Below are positions 31,805 through 36,027 of a stretch of DNA of 36,027 nucleotides, piece after piece. A program made the translations under genes and the position numbers. Positions within the stretch are counted from its first letter, which is position 1. Each line of letters opens with the position of its first letter. The stretch lies in NCBI RefSeq assembly GCF_000281045.1, contig NW_008246108.1, positions 310,197-346,223 on the forward strand, read 5' to 3'. The notes below the pieces were generated by a model that was given only the letters and a program-made list of their open reading frames with translations, was not told the origin of the DNA and ran no database searches. This DNA is from Saprolegnia diclina VS20 (taxonomy: Eukaryota; Oomycota; Saprolegniomycetes; Saprolegniales; Saprolegniaceae).

Positions 31805-32338
31805 CGGCGTCGGCGGCGATTGTCCTACGTGGCAGCCCCAGGTTTTGCGTGTCTTTACGGACGTCCGGAAAACGCCATCCGGCGCCATCCCCTTCATGTG
31901 ACCCGGGGTAACAAAGTTGCCACCAACCATAAGTACATGAGTGCCCCGGGGTATCGCCACACCGTCGCTTCGCCGAGGAGCAGCCAGCGCTCTGTCGTTA
32001 GCTTAAGCGTAGTTGTCCGCGGCAGAGGTGACAATCGACAATTCTAATTCTGGTAGGAACATTTAGTAGTAATAATGGACAGCTGTAGTCGACCATTCAC
32101 TTGATAGCTTGATATTACGTGTTGCCAGTGAGGATTCAAACAATGTGGAGCCGTAGGAGCAAGGGATCCACGAGCGCGCAGACTCGTCAGACGCCTACCT
32201 TGAGGTAGCTCTCAAAAATCTCCAGCGGTTGGGACTGGGGTCAAAAAGCAATCGCAAAGACTGCTAGGTTCAACATTTTTCTAACTGCACATGGCACACG
32301 ATCAAGTAAAGTCGAGTTTCTCGACGGGTAACCCGGCA
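31805..32338. other. No gene recognised
   Basis: Upstream flank of the ankyrin gene. Short open frames on both strands, no domain, no paired splice sites that I would trust. Confidence 0.5.
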
Positions 32339-32740
32339 TCAATCGCTCAAGATCATCAAAGCGTCGTAGCGGTCGCTCGTCTCTTCGCCGTCTATGGCGC
32401 TGACATCGAGAGGAAAACCATCGACGCTGTCCATGGATGCTGTCGTCGTTCGGTGCGCGACGAGGCGGCTCGATGCCCGGGTAGACGGGTGAGCACCCGA
32501 GAGAGAGATCGGCGGTGCCTCACGGCGTGATACCGTGTAGCTGGGCGTCGTCGAGGGACCCCAGGCAGCTGTACCACTGGCCATCGCAGCGACACCATCG
32601 ACCAAAGACACATCGTTGGCGACAGCATCGACGTCGTCATCGCCCTAGCCAGAGTCCTCGATATCGTTCTCGAGATAAACGCCGTCGCTTGCCGCTGGAC
32701 CATCTGTAGTATATTTCCTTGCAAATGGCGTACGACCTCG
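32339..32740 (-). pseudogene. Acidic Ser/Thr-rich reading frame broken by TAG
   Basis: Minus strand, one frame. From about 32740 it reads RKYTTDGPAASDGVYLENDI...EDSG, then TAG at 32645-32647, then GDDDVDAVANDVSLVDGVAA and on to a stop at 32339. Composition stays alike on both sides of the stop, which could have been CAG. It may be a decayed gene or an exon whose acceptor is that same ctctggctag. No family is recognised. Confidence 0.35.
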
Positions 32741-33168
32741 CGCGAGCTATGACTCGGCGAGTGGGGTCCACCACGGGATGGATCTCTCCGTACGCAGCTC
32801 ACTCCCAACGACCAAGTGCTGGTGCCAACTCCCACGCATTCAGGCGTAGCGCTACGTATGCGAAGTCTTTGTGTCATAATGAAGATAACGCGGAACACGT
32901 TCATATATATATAAATGGCGTGTGCCATGTAAAAGCTCGTCATGATGCCGCAAACAGTGCAATCCGGCATCACTTTGGATACGAGTTTCGAGCGCTGTAG
33001 GCCGCGCACGACGGTGCAACTTGGTGCTCCGTGCTATACAAAGCAAACTTAATCACTCTACGACGTAGGAGCCATTTTGTATTTTGACTGACGTTGGCCA
33101 TCAAATTGCAAGCGGGAACGCACCGCGATAGCTTGCGTGATATTAGCCACATTATCCGGATATCCGGT
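32741..33168. other. No gene recognised
   Basis: Mixed AT-rich sequence with a short run of TA repeats near 32903-32911. No coding or RNA feature that I can support. Confidence 0.45.
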
Positions 33169-33417
33169 TCAGCATTGCCAGACCCATGACCAGGCCTCGC
33201 GATCGATCACTTTGCGTTCGAAAACGAAATCGTCCAGCCTTGGCACAGTAGTAGAGGACGCTTTGGAGAGTACGGAAAGCGAGATCGCGTCGACGTGCGA
33301 GGCGGACAGCGGTCGCGAGACGCGATCCAAGATGCGCGCCAAACTGAGATCGTAGTGCCATCTGAGAGGCACAACGCACTCCAGACTAAGCTCGTAGTGC
33401 CTTCTTAGCGGCATCAC
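33169..33417 (-). repeat. Tandem 42-bp repeat coding a 14-residue unit
   Basis: Two copies of a 42-bp unit start at about 33344 and 33386. On the minus strand they read MPLRRHYELSLECV and VPLRWHYDLSLARI within an 82-codon open frame. Conservative changes (E/D, M/V) hint that the repeat was coding when it diverged. No family is recognised. Confidence 0.45.
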
Positions 33418-33520
33418 GCCGCGACGCTGACGTCGCTTGCCGACAACATCACGTTTGAAATGGGATCGCCCAAAGTTGGCACGGTTATAGAAGACACTTT
33501 GAAGAGCAAAGCAGACCGCG
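33225..33520 (+). repeat. Pair of diverged direct repeats
   Basis: About 70 bp at 33225-33290 resembles 33450-33515, offset about 236 bp. On the plus strand both read a similar peptide: SLGTVVEDALES and KVGTVIEDTLKS. The two copies sit either side of the 42-bp tandem repeat. They may be remains of duplicated exons or of a mobile element. Confidence 0.45.
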
Positions 33521-34174
33521 ATTCGTCATCGCTGCAGGCCTACGACGCATGCAATGCTCGAACACAGATGTAAATCGCTTTTAAAACGTTAAAAACGCAA
33601 TTGACTGTATGTATTGACACGCCGTAGGCGTCGTCTTCTGCACTTGTAGCGACGGTCTCCCCATCCAGCGGAACATGATTGCGATTCCGAGCAACATTCA
33701 TGGAGTTACGACGTCCAGCACATTCTGTGGAGCGTTTGGACAGGGTTGTAGCTCACAATTCTCGGGCTTCCGCACTCGCGGCGATCTATTCTCACATCGC
33801 GTGTGATGGGATTCATAGGTCTTTATGTGGAGGAGGTCGCAAAAAACAATCGATTCCTATGACGTGGCACTCGGAGAATCTCCCATCTTGGCGCAAATGC
33901 TCAGTCGTGTAAAAACAAGTGTAAAAGCGAGCACGACAAAGGCGAAACGCAGTGCTTTTACAAGAGAGTTGTGGAAGCCTTGGGCGCTGCTCATTCCGCA
34001 ATTTGCGCTCCAGGGCCTCGGCCGCACAGCACCGCGTCGCACGGCAGGACGGTCGCAAGCGGGCGTCCTGTCGACTGTGGACGGTGACACTCGTGTGGCC
34101 GAGGTCCTTCTTTCGCCACGAATCCGTGTAGTGCAGGACGTTGGCTCGCCAGGTAAGCAAAGATCGCTGCGTCC
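33521..34174. other. No gene recognised
   Basis: Overlapping open frames on both strands. One minus-strand frame at 33857-34090 has a hydrophobic run (ALRFAFVVLAFTLVF), but I cannot connect it to neighbours with confidence. Confidence 0.4.
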
Positions 34175-34513
34175 TCATGCAGCAGGCGAATTGGCTTGGG
34201 TTTGCGTCGTTGAGGATCGATGATCGCCAAGCTCGATTGGTGGTATCCGAAACATGCTGAGCAGCGTCGCAGCCGTCGACGCGCCGAGGCAAACGTTGAC
34301 AGCGACAACCTCGAGCGTTTGTGCGAGGAGTGCGGACGATGGCCCCGACCGTGTTGCGCTCGTGGCGTCGTTTCGGAGCATCCGGATAATGGTACCGGAC
34401 ACCAATAGCAGGGGCAACACATTCCAAAATGGGCGCCGCGACGAGACAAGCCACGCCGCCGCCGGCGCAACATTCGGCGCTGCGTGCGCGGCGTCGCGTT
34501 CGGAGTATGCTCG
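34175..34513 (-). CDS. Possible membrane-protein exon, unassigned
   Basis: This minus-strand frame is open for about 113 codons. It has two hydrophobic stretches, FWNVLPLLLVSGTII and LEVVAVNVCLGASTAATLLS, separated by a charged loop, as in multi-pass proteins.  Possible continuation exons exist on both sides (a GTAAGT donor lies upstream near 34760), but no complete gene model holds. It may be part of a decayed gene. Frames on the other strand overlap it. Confidence 0.3.
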   Translation of the reverse strand, partial: RAYSERDAAHAAPNVAPAAAWLVSSRRPFWNVLPLLLVSGTIIRMLRNDATSATRSGPSSALLAQTLEVVAVNVCLGASTAATLLSMFRIPPIELGDHRSSTTQTQANSPAA

Positions 34514-34868
34514 TCATCTCGCGGCGCAGAGCCAAATGGCGCTCATCTCGAGCGCCTCACGCTTGACGTCCTACGGCTTGCACACGGCAGCCAGCATTGA
34601 GACCGCTGGCGCGCGGCGACCTCTCGCCCGCCGCGAACCTCTCACTCGGCGGCGCGTCAGATGCGATCTCTACTCGATTTCAATCGAGTGGAGCTTTCGG
34701 CCCTCAGCAGCCACATACAGTGGCCGTGCGCCTATCGTCCTCGTCGTGCTTGGCACTTACCTTGTTCTCCAGGGCGTCGGCGCTGCGCTCGTTCGTGTTT
34801 GGCGCAAGGTAGCACACGTCTTTAGCGCTACTTGGGTCTCACAGATTGACTAGGTTCCGTGTTTGCCC

Positions 34869-36027
34869 ATGACACACGAGCTCGAGATTTTTGCGCTTTT
34901 TCCGCGCCTTCTCGTACTCGCACCACGTGGCCACGACGCTCGAGACACCAGCAATTACCAACGTTTAAGGCGACGACGCCGACATTGACTGCTGTACACC
35001 AAGACGTAGAAGGCCGCTTGGAGGCGCAGATTTGTGAAAATCTCGCGCGGAAGTGAGCCGCCGACCCGAGCGCGACAACCAAGAAGGTCGAGAACGACAA
35101 GGAAGAGCTCGAGGCGCGTCGGCAGCGCTTGTTGCGCAAAAACATGCGTTGCTTGGACCTTGTCGTTCGATCGTCGGTGACCTCGGCTAGCTCTCGACGC
35201 TCGTACAGGCTCGCCAAGCGGGCCGAAAGGCAATACACAAAGCACCATGTGACGACGAAGGCGAGGACACCAAGGCGATCTTGGATGCATCCACGCCGAT
35301 GCTCTTGTCGATTTGTGTCGTTCGCTTTGAAAATGGCACCGAACGTCGCATCTCGCCGCTGTCGGCGCTGGCCAACGGCATGCAGCAGTTTCCCGACACG
35401 ATTGCGTTGACGCTCATGGCCAAGTGCGATGCGTTTGGCGCACCGGTCATGCACCGCCACAATGAGATGGAGGCTGACAGAGGCATGCTGGCGCACCTCG
35501 GCGCGTGCATCGAGCACTGCGCCAAGACAGAGATCCTCTCGCGCGACCACGTCATGAGCTTTTTTTCTACGAAGAAGGCTGCACTTATTTTCTACAACAT
35601 GTGCTCGATGGTCAACGACGCCAAGGACCTCACGCTGTACCTCGACACCATCTGCCGGCAGACGCTGCTGCTCGACTCGATTCCTGAGTGCCGCACGGTT
35701 TCGTCCAAAGCCCGTGGTATGCTCGTCAAGGGCCAGAGCCACTTCCCGCACCTTGTGGAGAGGTTCGTCGTGGCGCTCGAAGATGCCCTTTGCAACGCAC
35801 TGTCCGAGGTCCGCCGCGCGGCCGGTGATACGTTGGATGTCTTCCATAAGAGTATGGACTACCGCTCGATCGACGAGCTCACTCCACGCCTCCTCAAGCG
35901 TATCACGTCGGTAGACGACCTCGTCCAAGAGTGCTCAAGGTCAAATCACGCAAGGTGCTTCCGTAGGTACCTCGCGCCACGCCTGCTCACGACGCCAACG
36001 GCCTTGGCCAACGTTCACGCAATCATG
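34869..36027 (+). CDS. Unrecognised helical protein, cut by window edge and by an in-frame TGA
   Basis: The main block, 35191-36027, is open for 279 codons to the window end, so it lacks a stop here. It reads like a globular, helix-rich protein (PMLLSICVVRFENGTERRI, LIFYNMCSMVNDAKDLTLYL, LVERFVVALEDALCNAL). An upstream block (about 34980-35161) is coiled-coil-like (VHQDVEGRLEAQICENLARK, TGA at 35054-35056, then AADPSATTKKVENDKEELEA). It would join the main block through a 29-bp GT...AG segment at 35162-35190, which is shorter than other introns here. A start at 34869 (MTHELEIF) with an intron is possible. I do not recognise the family. The TGA and the odd junction suggest a pseudogene, an allele or sequence errors. 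Confidence 0.55.

Noticed and set aside
34828-35928. 366-codon minus-strand frame
   Set aside because: It lies antisense to the plus-strand block that has more protein-like composition. The minus frame is rich in Arg/His/Val and has no domain.
1-36027. CRISPR array, bacterial operon or phage features
   Set aside because: No regularly spaced identical repeats. The exactly spaced units at 29624-31739 are ankyrin exons with diverged sequence, and the spliced genes are eukaryotic.

Overview
The window reads as nuclear DNA of an oomycete, most likely one of the Saprolegniales. Genes are tightly packed and GC-rich, and are broken by many very short GT-AG introns, mostly 42-50 bp. The gene families also fit: a START-FYVE protein, a PHD/extended-PHD chromatin reader, an LRR receptor-like kinase of TKL type, a membrane-anchored GH6 cellulase, an elicitin-like/ricin-B-type secreted protein and an ankyrin protein. 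This lineage call is an inference from gene structure and families, because no database search was possible. Exon models were built by hand from reading frames and splice signals.

Layout, left part (1-21038). A dispersed repeat lies at 52-161. A START-FYVE gene follows (+, 1053-2282), cut by an in-frame stop inside its zinc finger. Next come a nine-exon double-ePHD chromatin protein (-, 6555-2558), a multi-pass membrane protein (+, 7256-9021), and a giant secreted protein of about 35 exons (-, 16235-9082). The giant protein joins glycine-rich, LamG-like, GH43-like and EF-hand segments. After it lie a secreted six-cysteine plus ricin-B-type lectin protein (-, 17618-16494), a probable gene relic (-, 18103-17719) and an LRR receptor-like kinase (-, 20880-18251). 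This half ends in a cluster of palindromes against a 100-N assembly gap.

Layout, right part (21139-36027). A second copy of the dispersed repeat abuts the gap. Then come the Obg-like ATPase OLA1 (-, 22650-21364), a PNRC/Edc1-like decapping co-factor candidate (+, 23565-24370), the GH6 cellulase (+, 24934-26421), a type II membrane purple acid phosphatase (-, 28159-26478), a small conserved-looking protein (-, 29274-28913), and an ankyrin gene in which each repeat is its own exon (-, 31804-29510). From 31805 to 34868 I find only fragments and diverged repeats. An unrecognised gene with an internal stop codon runs off the right edge (+, 34869-36027).

The genes are not an operon or a single pathway. 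Several fit a saprotrophic or host-associated lifestyle at the cell surface: cellulase, acid phosphatase, lectin-like secreted protein, GH43-like giant protein and receptor kinase. The most unusual items are the regular one-repeat-per-exon ankyrin gene, the giant GH43/EF-hand protein with an intron flanked by an 11-bp AG|GT direct duplication, the duplicated ePHD plus GINKxGG architecture, and the two genes interrupted by in-frame TGA codons.
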